Assembly: GCF_000620865.1 (NCBI RefSeq)
Contig: NZ_KK211190.1
Span: forward strand, 1,129,971 to 1,193,970
DNA from: Exiguobacterium sibiricum 7-3
Lineage (GTDB): Bacteria; Bacillota; Bacilli; Exiguobacteriales; Exiguobacteriaceae
Direction: 5' to 3'
DNA: 64,000 nt
A program made the position numbers and the translations under genes. The first letter of the stretch is position 1, and each line of letters starts with the position of its first letter. Below the pieces are notes generated by a model. It worked only from the letters and a program-made list of their open reading frames with translations, did no database searches and was not told where the DNA came from. Positions 26,220 through 34,937 of the stretch are shown one piece after another.

Positions 26220-27220
26220 GTTTCTTTAAAAAATTAAAAGATCGTCTGACGACATCCACGCAAGAAGTGACGTCGAAGTTTACGGAAGGCTTGACGAAAA
26301 CACGGGACGGATTGGCGAATGCCGTCAACGATCTCGTCTACCGTTTCCGGGAAGTCGACGAAGATTTTTTCGAAGAGTTGGAAGAAGTACTGATTCAGGC
26401 CGATGTCGGTGTCACGACGACGATGGATCTCGTTGAAAAGTTAAAAGTCGAGGTCAAACGTAAAAACGTCAAGGATACAAAGGAAGTGCGTGACGTACTG
26501 GTCGAAGTCGTCGCCAACATGTTGGTAGAAGAGGAAGAATCGGAACTAGATCTCAGTCACGAACTCAATGTCATCTTATTTGTCGGTGTCAACGGCGTCG
26601 GGAAAACGACGACGATCGGTAAATTGGCGAACCGTCTGAAGAACGAAGGTAAAACGGTCATGCTCGCAGCCGGAGATACGTTCCGGGCCGGCGCCATCGA
26701 TCAACTTCAAGTCTGGGGTGAACGTTCCGGTGTGCCGGTCATTCGCCAAGGTGAAGGGTCGGACCCGGCAGCGGTCATCTATGATGCGGTTCAAGCCGCT
26801 AAAGCACGAAAAGTCGACGTCCTGATTTGCGATACAGCCGGTCGACTGCAAAACAAAGTCAATTTAATGAATGAACTCGAAAAAGTAAAGCGTGTCATCG
26901 AACGGGAAATTCCGGGGGCGCCACACGAAGTATTGCTCGCCCTTGACGCAACGACCGGTCAAAATGCGATGGTTCAAGCAAAAGCCTTTAAACAAGCCAC
27001 GGATGTCAGCGGGATCGTTTTGACGAAGCTCGACGGAACAGCGAAAGGCGGAATTGTCCTTGCGATTAAGAATGAGTTGGATTTGCCGGTGAAATTCGTT
27101 GGTCTCGGTGAAAAAATCGATGACTTACAACCGTTTGATGCCGAACAATTCGTCTATGGATTATTCGGAGATGTCTTTGAAGAAAAAGAAACCGTCGAAG
27201 AAGCCCGAGAAGAGGACTGA
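26216..27220 (+). CDS. ftsY: Signal recognition particle receptor FtsY
   Basis: SRP-type GTPase (334 residues) that receives ribosome-nascent chain complexes at the membrane. The N domain covers about residues 20-110. The G domain shows GVNGVGKTTT, DTFRAGAIDQL, DTAGRLQNK and TKLDGTAKGG. The acidic A domain typical of E. coli is missing, normal for Bacilli. Translationally coupled to smc; Ffh, its partner, is encoded 430 bases downstream. Confidence 0.97.
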   Translation: MSFFKKLKDRLTTSTQEVTSKFTEGLTKTRDGLANAVNDLVYRFREVDEDFFEELEEVLIQADVGVTTTMDLVEKLKVEVKRKNVKDTKEVRDVLVEVVANMLVEEEESELDLSHELNVILFVGVNGVGKTTTIGKLANRLKNEGKTVMLAAGDTFRAGAIDQLQVWGERSGVPVIRQGEGSDPAAVIYDAVQAAKARKVDVLICDTAGRLQNKVNLMNELEKVKRVIEREIPGAPHEVLLALDATTGQNAMVQAKAFKQATDVSGIVLTKLDGTAKGGIVLAIKNELDLPVKFVGLGEKIDDLQPFDAEQFVYGLFGDVFEEKETVEEAREED

Positions 27221-27247
27221 CCACGATTTCCTTGTAAAGAAAAAAAC

Positions 27248-27276
27248 TTGACAACACACTGTGAGGGCTGTACTAT
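27248..27276 (+). promoter_or_regulatory. ylxM-ffh promoter
   Basis: Consensus TTGACA (27248-27253) and TACTAT (27271-27276) are 17 bases apart. An overlapping TATACT three bases later is an alternative -10. The ylxM start is about 45 bases downstream. Confidence 0.75.
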
Positions 27277-27321
27277 ACTATCTGTAAAGGAATTTCACTT
27301 AACAACCGTGGAGGTGTTCGA

Positions 27322-27642
27322 ATGACACTTGATAAGACGAACCGGATGAATTATCTGATTGACTTTTATCAGGAGCTTTTGACGCCGAAACAGCGGAATT
27401 ATATGTCACTCTATTATTTAGATGACTTTTCGTTAGGTGAAATCGCCGATGAGTTTGAAGTCAGCCGACAAGCAGTCTACGACAACATAAAACGTACGGA
27501 AGCGATGCTTGAACAATATGAAGAACGACTGGGCTTGTTCGCAAAGTATGAACAGCGAAAGTTACTCCTTGATCAGTTGAAGCAACTAGACCTTCCGAGC
27601 GAAGCTCACGTGACCATTACGGCACTCGAGCAATTAGAGTAG
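27322..27642 (+). CDS. ylxM: YlxM-family putative helix-turn-helix protein
   Basis: A 106-residue protein (UPF0122) with a sigma-70 region 4-like helix-turn-helix: [20 protein letters not shown] then [18 protein letters not shown]. In streptococci YlxM binds the SRP and modulates Ffh/FtsY GTPase activity. It stands 11 bases before ffh and shares its promoter. GTGGAGG is the ribosome site. Confidence 0.94.
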   Translation: MTLDKTNRMNYLIDFYQELLTPKQRNYMSLYYLDDFSLGEIADEFEVSRQAVYDNIKRTEAMLEQYEERLGLFAKYEQRKLLLDQLKQLDLPSEAHVTITALEQLE

Positions 27643-27653
27643 GGGGCAATTTC

Positions 27654-29006
27654 ATGGCATTCGAAGGATTATCGGAACGGCTTCAAGCCAGTCTCGCTAA
27701 AATGCGGGGTAAAGGTAAGATTTCTGAAGCGGACGTAAAAGAAATGATGCGTGAGGTTCGCCTTGCGTTATTAGAAGCTGACGTCAACTTCAAAGTCGTC
27801 AAACAATTCGTAAATGATGTGAAAGAACGTGCAGTCGGGCAAGATGTCATGACGTCTCTCACGCCAGGTCAGCAAGTCGTCAAAATCGTCCATGACGAAT
27901 TGACGAAACTGATGGGGTCAGAAGTTTCTCCATTGACGTTATCGAACCGTCCGCCAACCGTCATCATGATGACCGGTTTGCAAGGGGCAGGTAAGACGAC
28001 GACAGTCGGAAAACTTGCGAATCATTTACGGAAGAAACAAAATCGCAGTCCACTGCTCGTTGCAGCGGATATTTATCGACCGGCTGCGATCAAACAGCTC
28101 GAGACGTTAGGGAAACAACTCGAACTGCCTGTTTTCTCAATGGGAGATCAGGTCAGTCCACAAGAGATTGTCACTAATGCCCTCGACTATGCAAAAGAGC
28201 ATCACCACGATATCGTGTTGATCGATACGGCGGGACGCTTACATATCGACGAGGACCTCATGCAGGAACTGGTTGATGTGAAAGAAATCGCCAAACCGAA
28301 TGAAATCTTCCTTGTCGTCGATTCGATGACGGGTCAGGATGCCGTCAATGTTGCTGAAAGCTTTAATGAAAAGCTTGGTGTGACAGGTGTCATCTTGACG
28401 AAGCTCGACGGGGATACTCGAGGCGGAGCAGCACTCTCCATCAAGGCAGTCACCGGAGCACCGATTAAATTCGTCGGTCTTGGAGAGAAGCTGGACGCAA
28501 TCGAGCCATTCTATCCGGAGCGGATGGCGTCACGGATTCTCGGCATGGGAGATATGCTGACGCTGATTGAAAAAGCGGAGTCTCAAATGGACGCGACACG
28601 TGCCAAAGAGCTCGAAGGCAAAATGCGCGATGCATCGTTCACGTTTGACGATTTCATCGAGCAGTTACAGCAAGTGAAACAGATGGGTCCTTTGGATGAG
28701 TTGTTAGGAATGATTCCGGGTGCCGGTAAAGGAAAGATGAAGGGTCTGAAAAATGCCCAAATCGATGAGAAGCAACTTGTTTATGTCGAAGCGATTATTC
28801 AATCGATGACAAAACGAGAGCGGACTGAACCGGAAATTCTCAATGCGAGTCGTCGGAAACGGATTGCGCGCGGCAGTGGTCGTAGCATTCAAGAAGTGAA
28901 CCGATTGATCAAGCAATTTGAAGACATGCGGAAGATGATGAAACAATTCTCCGGCCAAATGGGCAAAGGGAAAAAGAAAGGCGGCTTTGGCCTCCCATTC
29001 TTCTAA
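27654..29006 (+). CDS. ffh: Signal recognition particle protein Ffh
   Basis: The SRP54 homologue (450 residues) that binds signal sequences and SRP RNA. N and G domains run to about residue 295 with GLQGAGKTTTVGKL, DIYRPAAIKQL, DTAGRLHID and TKLDGDTRGGAA. The Met-rich M domain follows, ending in the basic FSGQMGKGKKKGG tail. The start is fixed by GGGGGCAATTTC before the ATG. Operon with ylxM. Confidence 0.98.
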   Translation: MAFEGLSERLQASLAKMRGKGKISEADVKEMMREVRLALLEADVNFKVVKQFVNDVKERAVGQDVMTSLTPGQQVVKIVHDELTKLMGSEVSPLTLSNRPPTVIMMTGLQGAGKTTTVGKLANHLRKKQNRSPLLVAADIYRPAAIKQLETLGKQLELPVFSMGDQVSPQEIVTNALDYAKEHHHDIVLIDTAGRLHIDEDLMQELVDVKEIAKPNEIFLVVDSMTGQDAVNVAESFNEKLGVTGVILTKLDGDTRGGAALSIKAVTGAPIKFVGLGEKLDAIEPFYPERMASRILGMGDMLTLIEKAESQMDATRAKELEGKMRDASFTFDDFIEQLQQVKQMGPLDELLGMIPGAGKGKMKGLKNAQIDEKQLVYVEAIIQSMTKRERTEPEILNASRRKRIARGSGRSIQEVNRLIKQFEDMRKMMKQFSGQMGKGKKKGGFGLPFF

Positions 29007-29034
29007 AAGTCTTTTCACTTTTGCTGGAACGTTG

Positions 29035-29040
29035 TATACT
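29035..29040 (+). promoter_or_regulatory. Possible -10 of an rpsP promoter
   Basis: TATACT preceded by TTG lies in the ffh-rpsP gap. No strong -35 is visible at 17 bases. Similar GTATACTA hexamers occur before lepB and rbgA, hinting at a shared promoter style for this block. Confidence 0.4.
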
Positions 29041-29101
29041 AGTGAAGTTGTCAATTTGACTAAACGAAAAAAAACTATTTATTATCTGGAGGGACTTACG
29101 A

Positions 29102-29377
29102 ATGGCAGTTAAAATTCGTCTTAAGCGCATGGGCGCAAACAAATCACCTTTCTACCGTGTGGTAGTAGCAGACTCACGTGCACCACGTGATGGTCGTTTC
29201 ATCGAGCAAATCGGATACTACAACCCGGTTGCTAAACCAGAAGCAGAAGTAAAACTTAACGAAGAGCTTGCTCTTAAATGGCTCGCTGAAGGTGCTAAAC
29301 CTTCAGACACAGTTCGTAACCTCTTCTCAAAAGCTGGTATCATGGAGAAATTCCACAACGCGAAACTCGCGAAGTAA
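29102..29377 (+). CDS. rpsP: 30S ribosomal protein S16
   Basis: A 91-residue small-subunit protein. [24 protein letters not shown] and [13 protein letters not shown] are hallmark segments. CTGGAGGG precedes the ATG. A hairpin with T-run follows, and the KH-domain gene khpA and ylqD, usually next, are absent; rimM comes directly. Confidence 0.98.
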   Translation: MAVKIRLKRMGANKSPFYRVVVADSRAPRDGRFIEQIGYYNPVAKPEAEVKLNEELALKWLAEGAKPSDTVRNLFSKAGIMEKFHNAKLAK

Positions 29378-29384
29378 GACGATT

Positions 29385-29413
29385 GGAGGTGAGCGAAAGC
29401 TTACCTCCTTTTT
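29385..29413 (+). terminator. Terminator after rpsP
   Basis: GGAGGTGAGC (29385-29394) pairs with GCTTACCTCC (29399-29408) around a GAAA tetraloop, followed by TTTTT. The left arm is itself a perfect ribosome-binding sequence that the stem would hide. Confidence 0.85.
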
Positions 29414-29466
29414 GTATGGCAAAATAATAACGGGAAACAAGACTTGTAAATAAGGAAGTGGAACAG

Positions 29467-29976
29467 ATGGAATGGTTGGAAGTCGCAAAAATCGCCAACA
29501 CGCACGGCTTGAAAGGCGAATTGAAACTACTGGCAAGCACAGATTTTCCGGAACAGCGCTTTAAAGTCGGCAACGATGTATTTTTAGAATCGAACGGAAC
29601 ATACACACCGTTTACGATCAGCAGTTACCGGAAACACAAACAGTTCATCATGGTGACATTCAAAGGAATGCAACACATCAATGATGTCGAGAAATATAAA
29701 GGCTCGAAGCTGTATGTTCAGCCGGAAGCCTTACAGGAGCTCGGGGAACATGAATTTTATTATCATGAAATCATCGGCTGTACGGTCTTCGACGGTGAAA
29801 ACGAAATCGGTGTCGTCTCTGATATTTTAGAAACGGGAGCGAATGATGTTTGGACAATCAAACGTCCCGGTAAAAAGGATGTTCTGATTCCCTATATCGA
29901 ACAAGTCGTCGCCTCGATCGATGTCGAAGCAAAACGGATTCAAATTACACCGTTACCGGGTTTGATCGAAGGATGA
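29467..29976 (+). CDS. rimM: Ribosome maturation factor RimM
   Basis: A 169-residue 30S assembly factor that binds S19. The N-terminal barrel begins [16 protein letters not shown], and the C-terminal PRC-barrel has [11 protein letters not shown] and [11 protein letters not shown]. The ATG at 29467 follows AAGGAAGTGG; the GTG nine bases earlier is inside that site. Overlaps trmD by four bases. Confidence 0.96.
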   Translation: MEWLEVAKIANTHGLKGELKLLASTDFPEQRFKVGNDVFLESNGTYTPFTISSYRKHKQFIMVTFKGMQHINDVEKYKGSKLYVQPEALQELGEHEFYYHEIIGCTVFDGENEIGVVSDILETGANDVWTIKRPGKKDVLIPYIEQVVASIDVEAKRIQITPLPGLIEG

Positions 29977-30701
29977 AGATTACGGTCATGACATTGTTTC
30001 CGGAGATGTTCACAGCGCTCAATCACTCGATTGTCGCCCGTGCCCAGGAAGAAAAGCGGATCGAACTGAACTATGTCAATTTCCGAGACTATTCAACGAA
30101 TCGTCATGGGCGTGTCGATGATTCTCCATACGGTGGCGGGGCCGGAATGTTATTGACTCCCCAACCGATTTTTGACGCGATTGCGGCGTTACCAGAAGCA
30201 AACCGGCGAATCATTGCCCTAACACCGACGGGGCGCCGATTTGATCAACGTATTGCGGAGGAATGGTCAACCGAAACAGAACTCGTCTTTCTATGCGGTC
30301 ACTATGAAGGATTCGATCAACGGATTCATGATGAACTGGTGACAGATGAAGTGTCGCTTGGAGACTTTGTTCTGACCGGTGGCGAGCTTGCAGCCATGAC
30401 GATGATTGATGCGACCGTCCGCCTGTTGCCGGATGTTCTCGGAAAAGCTGCCAGTCATGAAGACGACTCGTTTTCGACCGGATTGCTCGAATATCCGCAT
30501 TATACGCGTCCTGCCGATTTTCGGGGGTTAGTGGTTCCAGATGTTTTATTGTCCGGCAACCATGCCCGGATCGAGACATGGCGCCGCGAACAGGCATTGA
30601 AGCGGACGCTTGAACGGCGACCGGATTTACTTGAGCAGGCCGATTTGTCCGAGACCGACCGTCGTTACTTGCAATCAATTTCAGGATTGTCAAACGACTG
30701 A
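29973..30701 (+). CDS. trmD: tRNA (guanine-N1)-methyltransferase TrmD
   Basis: Methylates G37 of tRNAs to prevent frameshifts. The 242-residue SPOUT protein has MTLFPEMF at the start, [24 protein letters not shown] and the knot region [15 protein letters not shown]. Translation is coupled to rimM by an ATGA overlap. Length and motifs are normal. Confidence 0.97.
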   Translation: MKITVMTLFPEMFTALNHSIVARAQEEKRIELNYVNFRDYSTNRHGRVDDSPYGGGAGMLLTPQPIFDAIAALPEANRRIIALTPTGRRFDQRIAEEWSTETELVFLCGHYEGFDQRIHDELVTDEVSLGDFVLTGGELAAMTMIDATVRLLPDVLGKAASHEDDSFSTGLLEYPHYTRPADFRGLVVPDVLLSGNHARIETWRREQALKRTLERRPDLLEQADLSETDRRYLQSISGLSND

Positions 30702-30722
30702 AACTGTGATAAGTTAAAACAT

Positions 30723-30791
30723 GTGGCAAAAGCCACCTATTAACGATGTTCCGCTGTTGGATGCCAAGGGCAAATGAAGATACGAACATTG
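30723..30791 (+). ncRNA. Structured leader before rplS (candidate L19 leader)
   Basis: The 112-base gap before rplS can fold: GTGGC-AAAA-GCCAC at 30723-30736, then CGATGTTC (30744-30751) pairing with GAACATTG (30784-30791) around small inner stems such as TTGG/CCAA. Bacilli are known to carry an autoregulatory leader for L19 in this position. I recognise the position and structured nature, not a confirmed family match. Confidence 0.5.
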
Positions 30792-30813
30792 GTGAAAAAA
30801 GGAGAAATCATTC

Positions 30814-31167
30814 ATGAACACACAACAATTGTTCCGTGAAATTACACAAGAACAAATCAAGTCAGACGTCCCTGCATTCCGTCCTGGTGATACAGTCCGC
30901 GTCCACGTTAAAGTCGTCGAGGGTACGCGTGAGCGGATCCAGCTTTTCGAAGGCGTAGTCATCAAACGTCACGGTGGCGGCATCAGCGAAACGTTTACAG
31001 TTCGTAAGATTTCTTACGGAGTTGGCGTTGAGCGTGCATTCCCGCTTCACTCACCACGTGTTGCGCAAATCGAAGTCGTTCGTTACGGTAAAGTCCGTCG
31101 TGCGAAACTTTACTACCTCCGTAACCTTCGCGGTAAAGCGGCTCGTATTAAAGAAATTCGTCGTTAA
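30814..31167 (+). CDS. rplS: 50S ribosomal protein L19
   Basis: A 117-residue large-subunit protein at the subunit interface. [36 protein letters not shown] and [18 protein letters not shown] are characteristic. AAAGGAG precedes the ATG. A structured leader lies upstream and a terminator downstream. Confidence 0.98.
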   Translation: MNTQQLFREITQEQIKSDVPAFRPGDTVRVHVKVVEGTRERIQLFEGVVIKRHGGGISETFTVRKISYGVGVERAFPLHSPRVAQIEVVRYGKVRRAKLYYLRNLRGKAARIKEIRR

Positions 31168-31182
31168 TCATGTGAAAAAGTG

Positions 31183-31211
31183 GCTTGTCTCCGGACAAGC
31201 TTCTTTTTTTT
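31183..31211 (+). terminator. rplS terminator
   Basis: GCTTGTC (31183-31189) pairs with GACAAGC (31194-31200) around TCCG, followed by TTCTTTTTTTT. Strong intrinsic terminator. Confidence 0.92.
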
Positions 31212-31267
31212 ATCGTTTATGCGTATACTAGGTTTAGGCAAGAGATTGAGTTGAAGGAGTGGAACGC

Positions 31268-31807
31268 GTGAAGGAGTTATTTAGTTGGATTAAGGCGCTG
31301 GTCGTGGCGCTCGTAATTGCGTTCATCATCCGAACGTTTTTATTTGTCCCGGTCATTGTGGACGGCGAATCGATGATGCCGACGTTACACAATTCGGACC
31401 GAATGATTGTCAATAAGGTTCCTTATTATTTCAATGAACCGGAACGGGGAGACATCGTCGTCTTCCATGCAACGGAAACACGGGATTACATTAAACGTGT
31501 GATTGCTGTTCCAGGTGATACGATGTACTACAAAGATGATACATTATACGTCAACGATAAAAAAGTCGAGGAACCTTATCTGAACGAGTTTAAGGCGCAG
31601 ATGAATGGTGTTCCTTTAACAGAAGACTTTACATTGGAAGAAAAAACAGCACAAAAGACCGTTCCAAAAGGAAAAGTGTTTGTAATGGGAGATAATCGTC
31701 AAAACTCGAAAGACAGCCGGGACATCGGTTTTGTAGACGAAGACCAAATCGTCGGTACGACGAACTTCGTCTTCTATCCGTTTAGCGATGTTCGATCAGT
31801 CGATTGA
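31268..31807 (+). CDS. lepB: Type I signal peptidase
   Basis: Cleaves signal peptides on the outer face of the membrane. The 179-residue protein has one N-terminal membrane helix (about residues 8-27), catalytic Ser35 in GESMMPTL, catalytic Lys76 in DYIKRVIAVPGD and the C-terminal box GDNRQNSKDSR. It resembles the SipS/SpsB class. GTG at 31268 was chosen because AAGGAGTGG lies just before; an in-frame GTG at 31259 falls inside that site. In Bacillus rplS is followed directly by rbgA. Confidence 0.94.
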   Translation: MKELFSWIKALVVALVIAFIIRTFLFVPVIVDGESMMPTLHNSDRMIVNKVPYYFNEPERGDIVVFHATETRDYIKRVIAVPGDTMYYKDDTLYVNDKKVEEPYLNEFKAQMNGVPLTEDFTLEEKTAQKTVPKGKVFVMGDNRQNSKDSRDIGFVDEDQIVGTTNFVFYPFSDVRSVD

Positions 31808-31829
31808 CGATTTCAGCCAGTAACTAAGA

Positions 31830-31863
31830 AACGGAGTTCACTGCATGTGGACTTCGTTTTTTT
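31830..31863 (+). terminator. lepB terminator
   Basis: ACGGAGTTCAC and GTGGACTTCGT pair with two G-U wobbles around TGCAT, followed by a T run. The 160 bases beyond it, up to rbgA, hold a TATACT at 31905-31910 and little else. Confidence 0.88.
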
Positions 31864-32021
31864 GTTCGGACCGTGACAGGGTTCTTTTCTGGCGAAAAGT
31901 TGCGTATACTAGAGAATGGATCGTTTCTCTCGAACAGGCAGTGGATCGGTCATACGAGACACGATGTATATATCGTTCATTATTAGCAGTCCAAGCACTA
32001 TGAAAACTTGAGGTGGAAGAA

Positions 32022-32888
32022 ATGACAATACAATGGTTCCCGGGACACATGGCGAAAGCACGCCGTGAAGTCACGGAAAAATTAAAATTGATTGATGTCG
32101 TCATCGAATTGGTGGATGCACGGTTACCGATGTCGAGCCGTAATCCGATGGTCGAGCAAATCACAGCAGGAAAACCGCGACTGATCGTCCTGAATAAATC
32201 AGACATGGCTGATGCCCGTCTGACCGAAAAATGGATGCAGGCACTCCGAAAGGACGGTGTCGACGTCGTCGCAGTCGATGCGAAGCACAGTAAAGGGTTA
32301 GGACAGATTCATGAAGGTGCCTTACGTCTGATGAAAGACAAACATGACCGGATGCGGGATAAAGGGCGGAATCCAAGTGCGATTCGAGCTTTGATCATCG
32401 GGATCCCGAACGTCGGGAAATCAACGTTGATCAATCGTTTGGCTGGACGGAACATCGCGATTACAGGAGACCGTCCAGGTGTGACGAAACGTCAACAATG
32501 GATCAAAATGAAGACGGGTGAGATGGAACTGCTTGATACACCGGGAATTCTCTGGCCGAAGTTTGATGACCAGCTTGTCGGCTACCGGTTAGCGGCAACG
32601 GGCGCCATTAAGGATGATATCCTGAATATTGATGATATTGCCTTGTTTGCCATCCGTGAGTTGATGACGCGTTATCCGGAACAATTAAAACTGCGTTATC
32701 GTCTCAAGGAAATCACGGGAGAAGCGGTTGATGTATTAGAAGCCATCGGAAAAAACCGTGGTTTCGTCACCGGCGGCTATGTCGACTTTGAGCGGACAAG
32801 TGAAATGTTGCTTCACGAGCTCCGAACGGAGAAAATTGGTCGGGTTACGCTCGAGACCGTTGAAGAGTGGGCGACCGTTACAGAATAA
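32022..32888 (+). CDS. rbgA: Ribosome biogenesis GTPase RbgA (YlqF)
   Basis: Needed for late 50S assembly. A circularly permuted GTPase of 288 residues: [14 protein letters not shown] at the start, G4 NKSD, then G1 GIPNVGKST, then G3 DTPGILWPK, and a C-terminal helical RNA-binding region. The ATG at 32022 follows GAGGTGG; the GTG at 32013 overlaps that site. Confidence 0.97.
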   Translation: MTIQWFPGHMAKARREVTEKLKLIDVVIELVDARLPMSSRNPMVEQITAGKPRLIVLNKSDMADARLTEKWMQALRKDGVDVVAVDAKHSKGLGQIHEGALRLMKDKHDRMRDKGRNPSAIRALIIGIPNVGKSTLINRLAGRNIAITGDRPGVTKRQQWIKMKTGEMELLDTPGILWPKFDDQLVGYRLAATGAIKDDILNIDDIALFAIRELMTRYPEQLKLRYRLKEITGEAVDVLEAIGKNRGFVTGGYVDFERTSEMLLHELRTEKIGRVTLETVEEWATVTE

Positions 32889-32892
32889 GACA

Positions 32893-32930
32893 GGCTTGGA
32901 CTTCTCGAGATGAGAAATCCAAGCTTTTTT
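32893..32930 (+). terminator. rbgA terminator
   Basis: GCTTGGACTTCTC pairs with GAGAAATCCAAGC, one mismatch, followed by TTTTTT. The rnhB ribosome site AAAGGAG begins just after. Confidence 0.9.
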
Positions 32931-32947
32931 CGAAAAGGAGTTAAGTC

Positions 32948-33700
32948 ATGAACATTACTGAAATCAAAGCACGATTAGCAATGGTCTCACGAGGAGAGTT
33001 CGAACAAATCAAAAGCGAATTCGCGCAAGATACCCGAAAAGGTGTTGTCACTGCTCTGAAACAAGCAGAGCGCCGGTTGTTAAACGAAGAGCAACAACGT
33101 GTTCAGTTTCAAGAACGATCGCTTTTTGAAAAGCTTTACCGCGCGCAAGGTCATCAGCGTATTGCCGGGGTGGACGAAGTCGGTCGGGGACCGCTTGCGG
33201 GACCCGTCGTCGCAGCAGCCGTCATTTTACCGGTGGATTTTTATCATCCCGGGCTGACAGATTCAAAACAGATGTCGAAAAAGCAACGACTTGCTGCGTA
33301 TGAGCATATTCAGGAAGTCGCAGAAGTCGCAATCGGGATCGTCGAACCGGAAGAGATTGACCGGATCAACATTTACCAGGCCTCTAAACAGGCTATGCAG
33401 CAGGCTGTCGCTCAATTGACGCCGGATGCCCTGTTAGTGGACGCGATGACGCTTGATGTTGATTTCCCACAGGAATCCTTGATTAAAGGCGATGCCCGGA
33501 GCATCTCGATTGCAGCAGCAAGTGTCGTCGCGAAAGAAACACGGGATACGATGATGGAACAATACGCCATGATCTATCCGGATTACGGCTTTGAACAACA
33601 TGCCGGATATGGTACGGTACAACACTTACAGGCACTCGACCGTGTAGGGGTGACGCCGATTCACCGAAAGACATTTAAACCGGTCCTCGACCGACTTTAG
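32948..33700 (+). CDS. rnhB: Ribonuclease HII
   Basis: Removes ribonucleotides and RNA primers from DNA. The 250-residue protein shows GVDEVGRGPLAGPVVAAAV with the first two acidic ligands, TDSKQMSKKQR and DAMTLD with further acids. An N-terminal extension of about 70 residues precedes the catalytic core, as in Bacillus RnhB. AAAGGAG precedes the ATG. Confidence 0.96.
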   Translation: MNITEIKARLAMVSRGEFEQIKSEFAQDTRKGVVTALKQAERRLLNEEQQRVQFQERSLFEKLYRAQGHQRIAGVDEVGRGPLAGPVVAAAVILPVDFYHPGLTDSKQMSKKQRLAAYEHIQEVAEVAIGIVEPEEIDRINIYQASKQAMQQAVAQLTPDALLVDAMTLDVDFPQESLIKGDARSISIAAASVVAKETRDTMMEQYAMIYPDYGFEQHAGYGTVQHLQALDRVGVTPIHRKTFKPVLDRL

Positions 33701-33713
33701 GAGGTGAGCTATC

Positions 33714-34592
33714 GTGCAGATTGAGCATCGTGCCTTACTGCCCTTTAAAATTATTGATTCGACCAACCAACCGTTACGCGAAGGGGCAAACGTCATCGGT
33801 AAAGTATTGAAACTGCTTCCGGACGGTCTGATGGAGCTGCAAGTCGGACAACGTGTCTTGACGGCAGGAACGACAGCCGAGCTGAAAGAGGGCGCGACTT
33901 ACCGGTTTCTGGTCACGAGTACAGATGGACAGCCCGTTTTAAAAATCGTTTCACAGGAAACGAGTTCTCCGAAATTACCAGTGCTTCCGACATTTGATCG
34001 AATCAATCCACTTTCAGCGGAATCCGTCCCGCAAACGACACGAGATGTCTTGCAACAGCTGGGTCAAAAAGTGATGGAAGGGTCCGGAACAGCCTTCAAA
34101 CAAGCTATCATTGAATTGGTTCAACTCGCTCGGAGTGCGGATGGTACAACAGAAGGGCAGCTCGACCGGAAGACGAGTGATCAGGTACTTGCCCAACAGG
34201 TCATTCAAGCGACGAATGAAACCGGACGCGGTATATTTTTGTTTCAATTACCGCAATTTGGTCCTTTCGAAGAAGTCGATGTCACGATGGAGGCACCTTT
34301 TGATCAAAAAGAATTTAATCCGGATCACGCACGAATTGCTTTTTACTTAAAACTGCCGAAAGTCGGTGAAATTGCATTGGATTTATTAATCACGGATCGA
34401 AAAATAGCGATTTCCGTTTTTCATCCGGATGAACGGATTGCCGCTTTTATGTCCCACTATCAGCCGACCATCGAACAACGTCTGCACGAGCAAGGATATG
34501 CTTTGATCCGCTTCGAACAAATAGAAGCGGAAAAAGAACGGATACCGTTCCAGCCGACGGATCGAAACGGAAGGGTGGACTATCAAATATGA
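33714..34592 (+). CDS. YlqG-like protein, possible FliK-like hook-length relative
   Basis: A 292-residue soluble protein I do not recognise by function. GTG start follows a perfect AGGAGGTGA. The N-terminal third is a compact beta-rich domain (KVLKLLPDGLMELQVGQRVLTAG, then ATYRFLV). The C-terminal half contains FYLKLPKVGEIALDLLITDRKIAISVF, which resembles the FliK C-terminal pattern of a Leu-rich strand, Gly-Glu, then a second strand. The gene sits between rnhB and an FlhB C-terminal-like gene, as ylqG does in Bacillus. The four-base overlap with that gene supports a joint role. FliK likeness is inference. Confidence 0.7.
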   Translation: MQIEHRALLPFKIIDSTNQPLREGANVIGKVLKLLPDGLMELQVGQRVLTAGTTAELKEGATYRFLVTSTDGQPVLKIVSQETSSPKLPVLPTFDRINPLSAESVPQTTRDVLQQLGQKVMEGSGTAFKQAIIELVQLARSADGTTEGQLDRKTSDQVLAQQVIQATNETGRGIFLFQLPQFGPFEEVDVTMEAPFDQKEFNPDHARIAFYLKLPKVGEIALDLLITDRKIAISVFHPDERIAAFMSHYQPTIEQRLHEQGYALIRFEQIEAEKERIPFQPTDRNGRVDYQI

Positions 34593-34849
34593 AAAAAGCC
34601 ATCGCCTTATCCTACGAAGAACAGATGCAGGCGCCTAAGGTCGTCGCGAAAGGATCAGAACGGGTCGCGGAGCGCATTCTCGAAGAGGCCTTACAACACG
34701 GTATTCCGATTCGGCAAGACGAGACGCTGGTCACGTTGCTCGACGCCGTCCAAGTCTCGGAACAAATTCCAAATGAATTATATGGGGTCATTGCCGAGTT
34801 GTTTGCCTTTTTATATCAACTCGATCAAACAGGAATTTCGAAGAAATAA
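34589..34849 (+). CDS. FlhB C-terminal-domain-like protein (YlqH-like)
   Basis: An 86-residue protein matching only the cytoplasmic tail of FlhB/YscU export-gate proteins: [20 protein letters not shown], then [18 protein letters not shown] and [12 protein letters not shown]. The full FlhB in this window has the matching APIVVAKG, IPIIENRPLARAL and AETLAFVYQM. The self-cleaving Asn-Pro-Thr-His is not present; the protein begins with the segment that follows it. Overlaps the upstream gene by ATGA. Possibly competes with or substitutes for the cleaved FlhB tail; not shown. Confidence 0.85.
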   Translation: MKKAIALSYEEQMQAPKVVAKGSERVAERILEEALQHGIPIRQDETLVTLLDAVQVSEQIPNELYGVIAELFAFLYQLDQTGISKK

Positions 34850-34869
34850 ATGCTTTCGGTCGATAACGA

Positions 34870-34898
34870 TAGACAGCGCTTCCAATTTTAACTACAAT
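34870..34898 (+). promoter_or_regulatory. sucCD promoter with cre-like sequence
   Basis: TAGACA (34870-34875) and TACAAT (34893-34898) are 17 bases apart. AGACAGCGCTTCCA at 34871-34884, over the -35 and spacer, fits the cre core with three mismatches. The promoter is convincing; the cre is only a candidate. Confidence 0.65.
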
Positions 34899-34937
34899 GA
34901 AAGAGCCGAAACTAAAGGGGTTAAGGGGGATTTTTTC

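Noticed and set aside
30211-30789. Open frame of 192 codons on the - strand
   Set aside because: Antisense to trmD; no domain and no ribosome site.
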